Shown one piece after another: positions 25,045 through 34,195 of a DNA stretch of 64,000 bases. How positions within the stretch are numbered: position 1 is the stretch's first letter; each line of letters opens with the position of its first letter. A program made the position numbers and the translations under genes. Origin of the DNA: CAUZIZ01 sp965219005. Lineage in GTDB: Bacteria; Acidobacteriota; UBA6911; RPQK01; JAJDTT01. The notes under the pieces are model-generated. The model was not told the DNA's origin, made no database searches, and saw only the letters and a list, made by a program, of their open reading frames with translations. The DNA lies in assembly GCA_965219005.1 (NCBI GenBank), contig CBDCMS010000004.1, positions 248,001 through 312,000 of the forward strand, written 5' to 3'.

Positions 25045-25173
25045 TAGCTCGGAGCCTGCAGCGGATTCGAGCTGACGAACCCTGAATTATAGCCGTCAAC
25101 GGCTCCGCGTGTCAAAAATGCGAGCGGCTCCAAGATTCTCCCCAATTCCGGAGCACGAGGGAACGCTCCTAGT

Positions 25174-26625
25174 CTACTTTCTCCAGAAGGAGCGAGTGAA
25201 GAGGACCAGGAGGGTGTAGTATTCGAGCCGCCCGGCCAGCATACAGCCGCTCAAGACCCACTTTGCCAGCGCCGGCAGGTGACCGTAATGTTCACTGGGT
25301 CCCACTTTTCCCAGGCCAGGACCGATGTTGAACATGGACGCCGCGACTGCAGCGATTGCGGTGAACACGTCTATTCCCAGAGCGGTGAGACAGACACAGG
25401 CTGCAAAGTTGATCAACAGTGCCAGATAGACGAGGTTGAGAAGGCTCTGGATCGTGGTCTCGGGGATGGCCCTGCCACCGAAGCGGACCGCGAAGATCCC
25501 GTGGGGTTCCACGATTCTTTTGAACTCGCGACCGACAACCCGCATCAGTAGGACGACCCGTGCGGTTTTCATTCCTCCGGCCGTTGAACCGGTGCAGCCT
25601 CCGGCAAACATCAAGACGAGCAGCATCAATTGTGCGAACGGGCTCCAGCTCCCGAAGTCCGCGGTGGAGAAGCCGGTGGTGGTCATGATGGAAACGACTT
25701 GAAAGAACCCCAGCCGCATTGCCTCAGCCAGCAGTACCTCGGAGTCGCGTGTGAGTTCCAGGGTAATTACAATTCCTACAATAGCGATCAGCGACAGATA
25801 GAAGCGGGTTTCCACGTCGGAGAAGAAGGAGGCGGGCTTTCGCTCGACGAAGAGCCGGTAGTGTTGGGTGAAGTTTATTCCCCCTAGGATCATGAAGAGC
25901 ACGATGATCCACTCGATTGTGGGACTATTGAAGGCCCCGACGCTGCCATCGCGCGTAGAGAATCCTCCTGTCGCCATGGTGGAAAAGGCATGACATATCG
26001 AATCGAAGAGAGGCATCCCTACCCACCAGAGGATGGCCGACTCGATCACCGTGAGAGCCAGATAGATCTTCCACAGAGCCAGGGCAGCCTGGGCGATCCG
26101 GGGTTTGAGTTGCTCGGCTCGAGCTCCCGAGAACTCAGCGCGATAGAGTTCTCTTCCTCCGGTCCCGATGAGGGGGAGGATTGCAATGCCGAGAAGAATG
26201 ATTCCCATTCCCCCCAACCAGTGCATCAGCGCGCGCCAGAACAGGAGACTGTCGGGAAGCGCCTCGACGTTCTCCAGTACAGTGGCTCCCGTGGCCGTGA
26301 AACCGGAAACGGATTCGAAGAAGGCTGCGGAGAAAGTTGAGAAATGAGGGGAGAGGTAGAAAGGCAGTGCCCCGATGAAACTCGCTGCCAGCCAGGTGCC
26401 CACGACCAAGAGAATGCCTTCCCGCCGATTCAGCTCCTGCGGAGGACGTCTGGAGGCGAGAGCAAGCGTGCCGCCCAGGAGCAGCGCAAAGGCTAGGGAG
26501 AAGGAAAGCGGGAGAAGACCGCTATCTTTGCTAAACAGAGAGAAGAGCGCCGTCGCCAGAAGGCCAGAGGACAGACCGAGGATGGAATATCCCAGGAGTT
26601 GCAGCAGGTTGGCCCAATGGATCAC
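25174..26625 (-). CDS. trkH: TrkH-type potassium uptake channel subunit
   Basis: 483 residues with about ten to twelve membrane helices. The four P-loop selectivity segments are visible: SGFTATGATVLENV, FSTMATGGFSTRDGS, SIMTTTGFSTADFG and ASMFNIGPGLGKVGP, each centred on the conserved Gly. The intramembrane loop GGCTGSTAGGMKTARV is intact. The start codon overlaps the trkA stop (ATGA, 26622-26625), so TrkA and TrkH are made together. It imports K+ driven by the membrane potential. Confidence 0.96.
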   Translation of the reverse strand: MIHWANLLQLLGYSILGLSSGLLATALFSLFSKDSGLLPLSFSLAFALLLGGTLALASRRPPQELNRREGILLVVGTWLAASFIGALPFYLSPHFSTFSAAFFESVSGFTATGATVLENVEALPDSLLFWRALMHWLGGMGIILLGIAILPLIGTGGRELYRAEFSGARAEQLKPRIAQAALALWKIYLALTVIESAILWWVGMPLFDSICHAFSTMATGGFSTRDGSVGAFNSPTIEWIIVLFMILGGINFTQHYRLFVERKPASFFSDVETRFYLSLIAIVGIVITLELTRDSEVLLAEAMRLGFFQVVSIMTTTGFSTADFGSWSPFAQLMLLVLMFAGGCTGSTAGGMKTARVVLLMRVVGREFKRIVEPHGIFAVRFGGRAIPETTIQSLLNLVYLALLINFAACVCLTALGIDVFTAIAAVAASMFNIGPGLGKVGPSEHYGHLPALAKWVLSGCMLAGRLEYYTLLVLFTRSFWRK

Positions 26626-27998
26626 ACCCTTCCTCGTTGTGGTTCTTCGAGAAAAGTGTTTTCGATATAGGGAACCAGCCTTTCCAGGGCGAAGAAGATA
26701 ACCCTGTCGTTGGGCAGGATGGTGGCATCACCCCTGGGTACCAGGACTTCTCCGGAGGGTCGAGCGATGGCTCCCACTACGGTCCCACGAGGGAAGTGCA
26801 CTTCTCTCAAGGTCTTGCCGACATACCTCGATTCGGGTGTCGCCACCAACTCGATCGCCTCGGCTTCTTCCTCGAGGAAAGTGGTCACGGAAAGGACGTG
26901 TCCCTTCCGTACGAACTGGAGGATGCGGTCGACAACGGTCAGGCGAGTGCTGAAGGTCGAGTTGATGCCAAGGAGTTGAGCCATAGGTAGAAAGTCGATA
27001 CGGTTGACCAACGCCACCGCCTTGCGCACACCTAGACGCTTCGACAGCAGGGAGGCGATAATGTTTACTTCGTCGTTGCCGGTCAGAGCCAGGTAGGCAT
27101 CGATGCCCTCGACGTTCTCTTCCCACAAGACCCGTCTGTCGGTGCCGTCACCGTGAACCACCACCGTCTCCTCCAGGAGCGTAGCGATTTTCTGACAGCG
27201 GGCCAAATCGCGCTCGAAGAGTTTCACCTGGACACCCTGCTTTTCCAGTCGCAGGGCCACCTCGATTCCTAGTTGTTTTCCGCCCACGATGAAGACTCGT
27301 TCAGCGCGTTTCTTTTCCTCGACTCCCATGAACTCCATCACCGATTCCATCTCGTTCGCCGGCACGATGATGTAGACGTGATCTCCCGCCTGGAGGCGAT
27401 CCCTTCCTCGGGGGATAATCACCCGTTGGCCCCGAAAGACCATTGCCATCAAAGAGTTTTTAGGAGGGCCAGCCTGGTCCAGCTCGCTCATGCTGCGTCC
27501 CACGACCCAGCTGTTGCTCTCGACATTCATACCGAAAAGCTTCACCCTGCCTTCTGCAAATTCCACGATGTCCGAGATTCCGGGCATCTCGACTACCTGA
27601 AGAATTCGATCAGCCGTCTCGCGGTCGGGGTGAATCACGAGATCCACGTTGAGTAGATCGCTGCTGCAAATCGAACGCCAGCGGTCCACTTCATGGGTCC
27701 GGAGGCGGGCGACCTTGATCTTCACGTTAGGATGTGTCTGGGCAATGAGACAGCCCAGGACGTTGGCTTCGTCGCTGCTGGTGACCGCGATGAGCATGTC
27801 TGCTTCCCGCAGTCCCGCTCGTTCCAGGGTGCTGATGTTGTTGGCATGACCCTGAACGACCCGGGCGTCCAGACCCTCTTCGAGACGCTGGCAACGATCT
27901 GGGTCACTTTCGACTATGACGACTTCGTTTTTCTCCTGGACGAGCCTGCGGGCGACCAGCGATCCCACCGCCCCACCGCCCAAGATGACAATCCGCAT
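26622..27998 (-). CDS. trkA: TrkA potassium uptake regulatory subunit
   Basis: 458 residues with two RCK halves. The first Rossmann motif is VILGGGAVGSLVARRL, and the second begins VFIVGGKQLGIEVALRLE. Each is followed by a TrkA-C domain. NAD(H)/ATP binding gates the TrkH channel. It lies 8 bp after the small exported protein gene and overlaps trkH by four bases. Confidence 0.95.
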   Translation of the reverse strand: MRIVILGGGAVGSLVARRLVQEKNEVVIVESDPDRCQRLEEGLDARVVQGHANNISTLERAGLREADMLIAVTSSDEANVLGCLIAQTHPNVKIKVARLRTHEVDRWRSICSSDLLNVDLVIHPDRETADRILQVVEMPGISDIVEFAEGRVKLFGMNVESNSWVVGRSMSELDQAGPPKNSLMAMVFRGQRVIIPRGRDRLQAGDHVYIIVPANEMESVMEFMGVEEKKRAERVFIVGGKQLGIEVALRLEKQGVQVKLFERDLARCQKIATLLEETVVVHGDGTDRRVLWEENVEGIDAYLALTGNDEVNIIASLLSKRLGVRKAVALVNRIDFLPMAQLLGINSTFSTRLTVVDRILQFVRKGHVLSVTTFLEEEAEAIELVATPESRYVGKTLREVHFPRGTVVGAIARPSGEVLVPRGDATILPNDRVIFFALERLVPYIENTFLEEPQRGRV

Positions 27999-28006
27999 GT
28001 CCCTGC

Positions 28007-28588
28007 CTATTCCCTAGAGCGATGTAAGTTGGCTCGCGGGTGAGTCTTGCCTGACCAGCGAAAAGAAGCGACCAGTTCTTGAAAGGGAGAGAGGGATCTA
28101 GTCAGCGCCGTATCGTCGTTCGAAGAGAGGACAAAGATGGCGAAGAACCCCGGAGCCTCAGAAAAAACCACGATCTCCTGTTTTCCGCCAGGGCATCTGC
28201 AAGATTTCGCAAAGACAGGTCGGCGGCCGGTGAACTCCACATCCGAATCGCTGATTTTCAGTTCGGGACACTGTTGCTGAAAGCGGATCAGCTCCAGTTC
28301 ACCGAATTCCTGCAAGGACTCTTCGGGTCCTCTTTCGACCAGTCGACCGAACGCGAGCACCTCCGTCTGCCTCCAGTCTGAGCCATCCGCATACATGACG
28401 AAGTTGGCTAGCTGTGCGGCCGACCGGGCATCAATGATCCATCCATCCGGTTCCGTAACAAAGAAGGAAAAACCCTTCCCATAGATCTTCAGTGTCCGGC
28501 TTCCGAGTAGACTCGTCCCAGGCACAAAAAGGCAAGCTGAGAGGAGCACGACCCAAGTCCATCTCATAAGGGAAAGTCTAACACGCAT
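28007..28588 (-). CDS. Small exported protein of unknown function
   Basis: 193 residues with a signal peptide (RWTWVVLLSACLFVPGTSLLG). The mature part contains GFSFFVTEPDGWIIDARSAA and a Cys-rich short segment (KSCRCPGGKQEIV). It may belong to a loose group of exported PsbP-like or lipid-binding proteins, but I do not recognise it firmly. It ends 8 bp before trkA and is probably in the same transcript, which hints at an envelope role linked to ion homeostasis. It diverges from gltA across about 110 bp. Confidence 0.65.
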   Translation of the reverse strand: MRVRLSLMRWTWVVLLSACLFVPGTSLLGSRTLKIYGKGFSFFVTEPDGWIIDARSAAQLANFVMYADGSDWRQTEVLAFGRLVERGPEESLQEFGELELIRFQQQCPELKISDSDVEFTGRRPVFAKSCRCPGGKQEIVVFSEAPGFFAIFVLSSNDDTALTRSLSPFQELVASFRWSGKTHPRANLHRSRE

Positions 28589-28700
28589 TGAGTTTCCAGA
28601 AATAGTTGGCTATCCTATTAGGCTCCGGAAGCAACTCACGATTCCATGCCTACTTCCGAAAGGCGGAGTGACGACTTTCAGGAATTCAGAAAGGGAGACG

Positions 28701-29999
28701 ATGCCGGCAAAGACGGTCACTATAAGGGACAACCGTACCGGAAAAGAGTACGAGATTCCGATCGAGGACGGAACGATTCGAGCCAACGATTTGCGGCAGA
28801 TCAAGGTCTCGCCAGATGACTTCGGCCTGATGACATACGATCCTGGATTCTTGGCTACGGCCTCGTGCCGAAGCAAGATTACCTACATCGACGGCGATCA
28901 AGGTATCCTCGAATACAGGGGGTATCCCATCGAACAATTGGTCGAGGATTACTCTCATCTCCACGTAGCCTATCTGCTGCTTCTAGGGGAGCTTCCGAAC
29001 GAGGTGCAGTTTCAGAATTGGACTGATCAGATCCAGGCAGAGGTGGAGCTCCCGTCCCAGATCGAACAGGTTGTCCAAGGGCTTCCGGCCGAAGCCTACC
29101 CCATGGGGGCTCTTGCCGGGGGTGTGGCAGCGCTGTCGATGTTCTACCCCGATGGTCTTCAGGTTGAATCTGAGGAAGCCCGCCGGCTGCAGATCCACCG
29201 TCTGATCGCCAAGGTGCCTACCCTCGTGGCTTGTATCTATCGACGGCTCAAGGGCGAAGCCGTCACCCCGCCCCAGGATGGCTTGTCCTATGCCGCGAAT
29301 CTGCTCCACATGATCTTCAGCCAGCCCGGCTCTAGTTACGAGGTGGATCCGGTTTTGGAGAAGGCATTGGACACTCTTTTTGTCCTTCATGCAGACCACG
29401 AACAGAATTGCAGCACCAGTGCTATGCGCAGCGTCGGGAGCTCGGGTGCAGACCCGTATTCCGCTGTGGCCGCATCGATCGGAGCACTCTCCGGGCCCTC
29501 GCATGGAGGTGCAAATGAAGCGGTTATTCGGATGCTGCAAGAGATTGGTTCCAGGGACCAGATCGCCGAGCACATCCGGAAGGTCAAGAAGGGTGAGGTC
29601 CGTCTCATGGGTTTCGGACACCGGGTCTACAAGAACTACGATCCACGAGCCAAGATCATCAAGCTTATGGCCCACCAGGTGTTTGAGAAGACCGGGTCCA
29701 ATCCGCTGCTGGAAATCGCTTTGGAGCTGGAGGAGATTGCCCTGAAGGACGACTATTTTGTTTCCCGGAAGCTTTATCCGAACGTTGATTTCTACTCGGG
29801 ATTGATTTATCAGGCCATGGGTTTCCCCTACTCCATGTTTACTACCCTTTTCGCCCTCGCCCGTACCGCCGGCTGGCTTGCCCAGTGGGACGAGATGCAC
29901 CGGGACCCGGAGCTGAGGATCGCACGGCCTCGCCAGATCTTTCAGGGGTATGCACGTCGGGACGTGCCGTCCAGGGAGTCTGTGGAAATCTCATCCTAG
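28701..29999 (+). CDS. gltA: Citrate synthase
   Basis: 432 residues from ATG 28701, with AAGGGAG just upstream. It is a type II Gram-negative-like enzyme: SKITYIDGDQGILEYRGYPI, the catalytic His region LHADHEQNCSTSAMRSVGSS, SGPSHGGANEAV, MGFGHRVYKNYDPRAKI, and the Asp region NVDFYSGLIYQAMGFP; the C-terminus is RPRQIFQGY. It condenses oxaloacetate and acetyl-CoA at the entry of the TCA cycle. It is a single gene facing away from the trk unit. Confidence 0.97.
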   Translation: MPAKTVTIRDNRTGKEYEIPIEDGTIRANDLRQIKVSPDDFGLMTYDPGFLATASCRSKITYIDGDQGILEYRGYPIEQLVEDYSHLHVAYLLLLGELPNEVQFQNWTDQIQAEVELPSQIEQVVQGLPAEAYPMGALAGGVAALSMFYPDGLQVESEEARRLQIHRLIAKVPTLVACIYRRLKGEAVTPPQDGLSYAANLLHMIFSQPGSSYEVDPVLEKALDTLFVLHADHEQNCSTSAMRSVGSSGADPYSAVAASIGALSGPSHGGANEAVIRMLQEIGSRDQIAEHIRKVKKGEVRLMGFGHRVYKNYDPRAKIIKLMAHQVFEKTGSNPLLEIALELEEIALKDDYFVSRKLYPNVDFYSGLIYQAMGFPYSMFTTLFALARTAGWLAQWDEMHRDPELRIARPRQIFQGYARRDVPSRESVEISS

Positions 30000-30115
30000 T
30001 GGCACTTTGCCCCGATGAACCAGATCCTCCATTTGCGAAAAGCTTCCGGTGGCTGTGAAGTCAACTCGCAGGCGGGGTTCCGGGATTGTCCGAGATCTGC
30101 CTGCTCGGTAGCAGA

Positions 30116-30142
30116 TTGACGGGAAGGGAATTGGAGTATAAT
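30116..30142 (+). promoter_or_regulatory. Sigma-70-type promoter placing transcription at the ATG
   Basis: TTGACG (30116-30121), 15-base spacer, TATAAT (30137-30142). The FmdB-like ATG begins at 30150, seven bases after the -10 box, so the transcript would start at or beside the start codon and lack a leader. The spacer is shorter than the ideal 17. Confidence 0.55.
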
Positions 30143-30149
30143 TAGCCTC

Positions 30150-30377
30150 ATGCCGATTTTCGAGTATCGCTGCCTGGACTGCGAAAACCAGTTTGAGAAG
30201 ATCGTCCTGCGCAGCTCTGAGGAAGCGGAGTGTCCGAGTTGTCACAGCTCGCACGCCGAGAAGCTGCTTTCTGCTTTTGCTGTAGGGGGAAGCTCGGCTT
30301 CTTCCCCATCAAATGAAACCGGGCCCTGCCACTGCGGAGCGCCTCAACGTGGCATGTGTGGCGATTTGGCGAACTAG
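30150..30377 (+). CDS. FmdB-family zinc-ribbon protein
   Basis: 75 residues starting MPIFEYRCLDCENQFEKIVL, with a second Cys pair CPSCHSSHAEKLLSAF, the FmdB/regulatory zinc-ribbon pattern. The tail has an extra Cys/His run (CHCGAPQRGMC). The role of this family is unclear; the founding member is linked to regulation of formamidase/amidase genes. The promoter suggests leaderless translation. Confidence 0.85.
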   Translation: MPIFEYRCLDCENQFEKIVLRSSEEAECPSCHSSHAEKLLSAFAVGGSSASSPSNETGPCHCGAPQRGMCGDLAN

Positions 30378-30474
30378 TTTGCGGAAGCTCGTTGCGGAAG
30401 TGTCGTCCTCGGGCCTGTGAAGTTCTCGGCTCAGGATTGCTTTAGCATAGCGATGGGTTCGTTTAGGTAGAGAG

Positions 30475-31542
30475 ATGCAGCAAACCTACTTGGAAGGCTA
30501 CAAGGCCCGCCTCGAGGGCATCGACCGTTCCTTACAGGTCAATCCCGATCAGCACCTCGACTTTTTGGCGAGGAAGGACCTGATCGAGCGGATCTTGCTC
30601 CTGCGTGAGCAGAAGGATGTCCTGATACTCGGACACAACTACATGGAGCCGCTCATCTACCAGCTCTCAGGTGAGAAGGAGCGCGGGGACTCACTTGCGC
30701 TGAGTCGTTTAGCGGCTGAGTCGGACAAGCCGATTATCCTGTTCGACGGCGTGCGTTTCATGGCGGAGACGGCCAAGATCCTGAATCCGGAAAAAATGGT
30801 GCTCATTGCAGATCTCGATGCTGGCTGCAGCCTGGCAGATCCGTTCACGGCCGAGGATGTTCGCGACTATCGGCGCCGTTATCCAGGGGCTCCAGTTGTG
30901 ACCTATATCAACAGCTATGCCACCATCAAGGCCGAATCCGATTATTGCTGTACTTCCGCCAATGCGCTCGAAGTAGTCGAGCACGCCGCACGAGAGTACC
31001 GTACCGAAAGGGTCATCTTCTTTCCCGATTCCCTTATGGGAGAGAATCTGCAGCTCGAGTTTGACCGTAGGGGGGCAGGCCTGGAGCTGATCTACCCGGG
31101 GAAGTACGACCAGAAGTTCGGTCGTTGTGAAGTTCATGAAAAGTTCACTGCTCAGCACATCATTGATATCCGTAAGCAGTTCAAGATGCCGAAGGCGGGC
31201 GACTTCGCTGCGGTTCTGGTCCACTGGGAATGCCGAGCCGAGGTTGTGGAGGAGGCGGATTTTTGTGGCAGTACGTCTCAAATGGCCAACTACGTCAAGC
31301 AGCATCCCGAGCTGGAGCGCGTCTACTTGGCCACCGAATGCGAAATGGCGGCGAATCTTGCCACGGAGTTTCCCCAGGTCGAGTTTGTCCAGACCTGTAA
31401 CATCTTTTGTCAACATATGCGTAAAATTTCCCTCGATAAGATCCTCCATAGTTTGGAACTCGAGGTGTTCGAGGTAGAGGTGCCGGAGGCGACCAGACAG
31501 GCTTCGCTGAGGGCCATCCAGCGGATGTTGGACATCGGCTAG
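30475..31542 (+). CDS. nadA: Quinolinate synthase A
   Basis: 355 residues. Motifs: LILGHNYMEPLIYQLSG, DGVRFMAETAKILNPEK, DLDAGCSLAD, YINSYATIKAESDYCCTSAN and PDSLMGENL. The three cysteines expected to bind the 4Fe-4S cluster are in DAGCSLAD, LVHWECRAEV (family HPEC) and QTCNIFCQHMRK. The enzyme condenses iminoaspartate and dihydroxyacetone phosphate to quinolinate for NAD synthesis. nadB and nadC are not adjacent. nadD lies 7 kb away. Confidence 0.96.
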   Translation: MQQTYLEGYKARLEGIDRSLQVNPDQHLDFLARKDLIERILLLREQKDVLILGHNYMEPLIYQLSGEKERGDSLALSRLAAESDKPIILFDGVRFMAETAKILNPEKMVLIADLDAGCSLADPFTAEDVRDYRRRYPGAPVVTYINSYATIKAESDYCCTSANALEVVEHAAREYRTERVIFFPDSLMGENLQLEFDRRGAGLELIYPGKYDQKFGRCEVHEKFTAQHIIDIRKQFKMPKAGDFAAVLVHWECRAEVVEEADFCGSTSQMANYVKQHPELERVYLATECEMAANLATEFPQVEFVQTCNIFCQHMRKISLDKILHSLELEVFEVEVPEATRQASLRAIQRMLDIG

Positions 31543-31627
31543 CAATCTCGCACCATTCCCATCATAATAGCTTCCCGCTATCGGCTGACTACGTCTCGAT
31601 AAGGCTCAGCTTACAGTTCCAAACTTA

Positions 31628-31661
31628 CAGTGTGGGCTTGAAACCAGTGTGGGCTTGAAAC
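31628..31661. repeat. 17-bp tandem duplication
   Basis: CAGTGTGGGCTTGAAAC twice in a row, about 50 bp before the D-threonine-aldolase-like gene. Confidence 0.9.
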
Positions 31662-31713
31662 GGCGCCTTTGCTTCTCGATGTCGCCCATGAACCGAGCGG
31701 GATGTGACGAAGT

Positions 31714-32808
31714 ATGAAGATCACGGAATTAGAGACACCGGCTGTCTTGGTAGACGTCGACATCATGGACAGGAATCTGCGTCGTCTGGCCACCTACAGT
31801 GCCGACCATGGGTTGAGTGTCAGACCTCATATCAAGACCCACAAGATTCCCGAATTGGCACACCGCCAGATCGAGCTGGGAGCGGTCGGCATAACCGCCG
31901 CCAAGCTGGGTGAAGCCGAAGTCATGGTCGACGGTGGTATTGAGGACATTCTGATTGCCTATCCCCTGTATGGGGAGGCCAAGTGGCGTCGCCTCATGGC
32001 GTTGGCTGAGCGCGCACAGATCACCATCAGTCTCGATTCAGTTGAAATCGCCCGTTCCATCTCTAATCGGGCGAAAGAGGCGGGCGTCACCCTGAAGATG
32101 TTGGTTGAGTTCGATACCGGCATGAAGCGCTGCGGTCTTCCTATCCAGCCCGATTCCATGTCGGAGGTCAAGCAAATCCTGGACTTGCCTGCACTCGAGT
32201 TTCGGGGTGTTCTGATCTACCCGGGACACTTCCTGAAGGATCCCGAAGAGCGGACTCGCCTACTCCATCTGGAGAACGAGATGATGTCTAATCTCCTTGG
32301 CTGGTTTGCGGCCGAGTCCATCCCGCTTCCGATTCTGAGTGCCAGCTCGACTCCGACGGCTTACATGTCACACCTGTTCAAGGGGATCACCGAGATCCGA
32401 CCGGGAACCTATATTTTCAACGACAAGAACACGGTCTGCTGCCAGGCCGCGACCTACGGGGACTGTGCAGTTTCCGTACTCGCTACCGTCGTGAGCAACC
32501 GGGTGCCCGGCCGGGCCGTGATCGACGGAGGCTCCAAGACCTTCTCCACCGATCGGCTCCTCTCGGGAGATAATGTGGGCTTTGGCTACGTTGTCGAGGA
32601 TCCCCAGGTCGAGGTTGTCTATCTTTCCGAGGAGCACGGACACTTGGGTATGGATAGAGTCGCTACCCGATTCGAAGTCGGTGACCAGGTTCGAGTGATT
32701 CCGAACCATGTCTGCGCTTGTATCAACATGCACGACAAGATCTATGGAGTTCAGGGTGAAGACGTGGTTGCCGAGTGGCAGGTCCTGGGCAGGGGAAAGG
32801 TTCAGTAG
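31714..32808 (+). CDS. D-threonine aldolase / D-serine dehydratase-like PLP enzyme
   Basis: 364 residues with an alanine-racemase-type TIM barrel. ETPAVLVDVDIMDRNLRRLA leads to the PLP-lysine motif RPHIKTHKIPELAHRQIE. LVEFDTGMKRCGL and SSTPTAY form the substrate and phosphate sites. The C-terminal PNHVCACINMHDKIYGV holds the His-x-Cys metal site of this family. Members cleave D-threonine or D-3-hydroxy amino acids to glycine, or dehydrate D-serine. It is followed 40 bp later by an ornithine-cyclodeaminase-like gene, suggesting a small amino-acid catabolic unit. Confidence 0.88.
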   Translation: MKITELETPAVLVDVDIMDRNLRRLATYSADHGLSVRPHIKTHKIPELAHRQIELGAVGITAAKLGEAEVMVDGGIEDILIAYPLYGEAKWRRLMALAERAQITISLDSVEIARSISNRAKEAGVTLKMLVEFDTGMKRCGLPIQPDSMSEVKQILDLPALEFRGVLIYPGHFLKDPEERTRLLHLENEMMSNLLGWFAAESIPLPILSASSTPTAYMSHLFKGITEIRPGTYIFNDKNTVCCQAATYGDCAVSVLATVVSNRVPGRAVIDGGSKTFSTDRLLSGDNVGFGYVVEDPQVEVVYLSEEHGHLGMDRVATRFEVGDQVRVIPNHVCACINMHDKIYGVQGEDVVAEWQVLGRGKVQ

Positions 32809-32848
32809 CCCGGTAGCCCCGCCTGGGGAATGACCTGGGACCGCCGTC

Positions 32849-33832
32849 ATGGAAAGTTCTGGAAGAGTCCTCTACCTGTCCCGTAGGGATGTCGAGAGCG
32901 TGGGACTCGCGATGGCCGATGTAGTGGAGGCCACCGAGGAGGTCTTCCTGGCCAAGGGAAGCGGCCGGACTGAGATGCCACCCAAGCCCGGGATTCACAC
33001 CCGGGATCGTTCCTTCATTCATGCCATGCCTGCCTATGTCGAGCCGGCGGGGGCTGCTGGGCTGAAGTGGGTGGCAGGATATCCTTCAAACAGGTCCCGG
33101 GGCCTACCCTATATTTCGGGTTTGATCATCCTGAACGATCCAGATACGGGACTGCCCCTCTCGGTAATGGATGCGACCTGGATCACTGCCATGAGAACAG
33201 GAGCGGCTACCGCCGTGGCGGCACGCTACCTGGCCAGGGCAGGATCACGCTCGCTGGCCATACTAGGATGCGGAGTGCAGGGCCGGTCGAATCTAGAGGC
33301 TCTGCTGGAGGTGTTGAAGGATCTGGAACGAGTGTTGGCCTATTCGACGAGAGCCGAATCTGCCCAACAATTCAGCCGAGAGTGCCAGGAAAGGTACGAT
33401 CTTCCCTGCACGGTCTGCGATTCGCCTCTGGAAGCGGTGCGTGTGGCCGATGTGATTGTTACCGCCGGCCCTCCCATCGTGCGGAACCCGTCTCCGGTGA
33501 TCCTACCCGACTGGATTCAAGAAGGAGCCTTCATCTGTACGCTGGATTACGACTCCTACCTGACTCCCGCTGCCATGCATGCGGCCGACTCATTCGTAAC
33601 CGACGACATCGAACAGTTGCGGTACTACAAGAACGACGGCTATTTCACCGGTATTCCTGAGCATCCCCAGGAACTGGCGCAGATTGTCTGCGGCCACCAA
33701 CCCGGTCGACAGTCCGAAACCGAGCGGATCGCCTCTGTTCATCTGGGTCTGGCCCTGGAAGATGTGGCAACCGCCCGGCTCATCTACCTCCGTGCCTCTG
33801 AAAAGGGTGTGGGGGCGCACCTTGAGCTGTAG
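32849..33832 (+). CDS. Ornithine cyclodeaminase / mu-crystallin family protein
   Basis: 327 residues. N-terminal part VLYLSRRDVESVGLAMADVV and MPPKPGIHTRDRSFIHAMPA; then GLKWVAGYPSNRSRGLPYIS, MDATWITAMRTGAATAVAAR and the NAD-binding glycine motif ILGCGVQGRSNLEALL. The family includes ornithine cyclodeaminase, lysine cyclodeaminase, alanine dehydrogenase and ketimine reductase; the substrate cannot be read off. Probably co-transcribed with the upstream PLP enzyme. Confidence 0.88.
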   Translation: MESSGRVLYLSRRDVESVGLAMADVVEATEEVFLAKGSGRTEMPPKPGIHTRDRSFIHAMPAYVEPAGAAGLKWVAGYPSNRSRGLPYISGLIILNDPDTGLPLSVMDATWITAMRTGAATAVAARYLARAGSRSLAILGCGVQGRSNLEALLEVLKDLERVLAYSTRAESAQQFSRECQERYDLPCTVCDSPLEAVRVADVIVTAGPPIVRNPSPVILPDWIQEGAFICTLDYDSYLTPAAMHAADSFVTDDIEQLRYYKNDGYFTGIPEHPQELAQIVCGHQPGRQSETERIASVHLGLALEDVATARLIYLRASEKGVGAHLEL

Positions 33833-33847
33833 CCAAGAATAGAGGTT

Positions 33848-34183
33848 GTCCTCTCCAGAAGAACGGAGAAAGGCTGAATCACGAACCGTAGAACACCGAG
33901 CATGCGAACGCCGAACCGGCTTCTCCGGCCTTCGAAATTCGCTTGTTCGATATTCTGCGGTTTAGCCTTCATCGGTTGCCTTCTCCAGAGCAAGGAAGAA
34001 AGGCTGGATCACGAACCGCAGAACACCGAACATGCGAACGCCGAAGTGTCTTCCTTAGCCTTCGAAATTCGCCTGTTCGATATTCTGCGGTTCAGCCTTC
34101 ATCGGTTGTCTTCTCCAGAGCAGGGAAGAAAGGCTAAAATCACGAACCGTAGAACACCGAACATGTGAACGCCGAAGTGTCCC
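33848..34183. repeat. 130-bp tandem repeats, about 2.5 units, each hairpin-forming
   Basis: AAGGCTGAATCACGAACCG and variants recur at 33869, 33999 and 34129, period 130 bp. In each full unit AAGGCT...AACCGTAGAACACCGA pairs with TCGATATTCTGCGGTTTAGC further on. They fill the space between the convergent cyclodeaminase-like and TPR genes, where they could end transcription from both sides. Confidence 0.85.
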
Positions 34184-34195
34184 ATCCGCTCGGAG

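Noticed and set aside
33848..34183. Possible CRISPR array
   Set aside because: The units are 130 bp and repeat end to end with no alternating unique spacers, and no cas genes are present.
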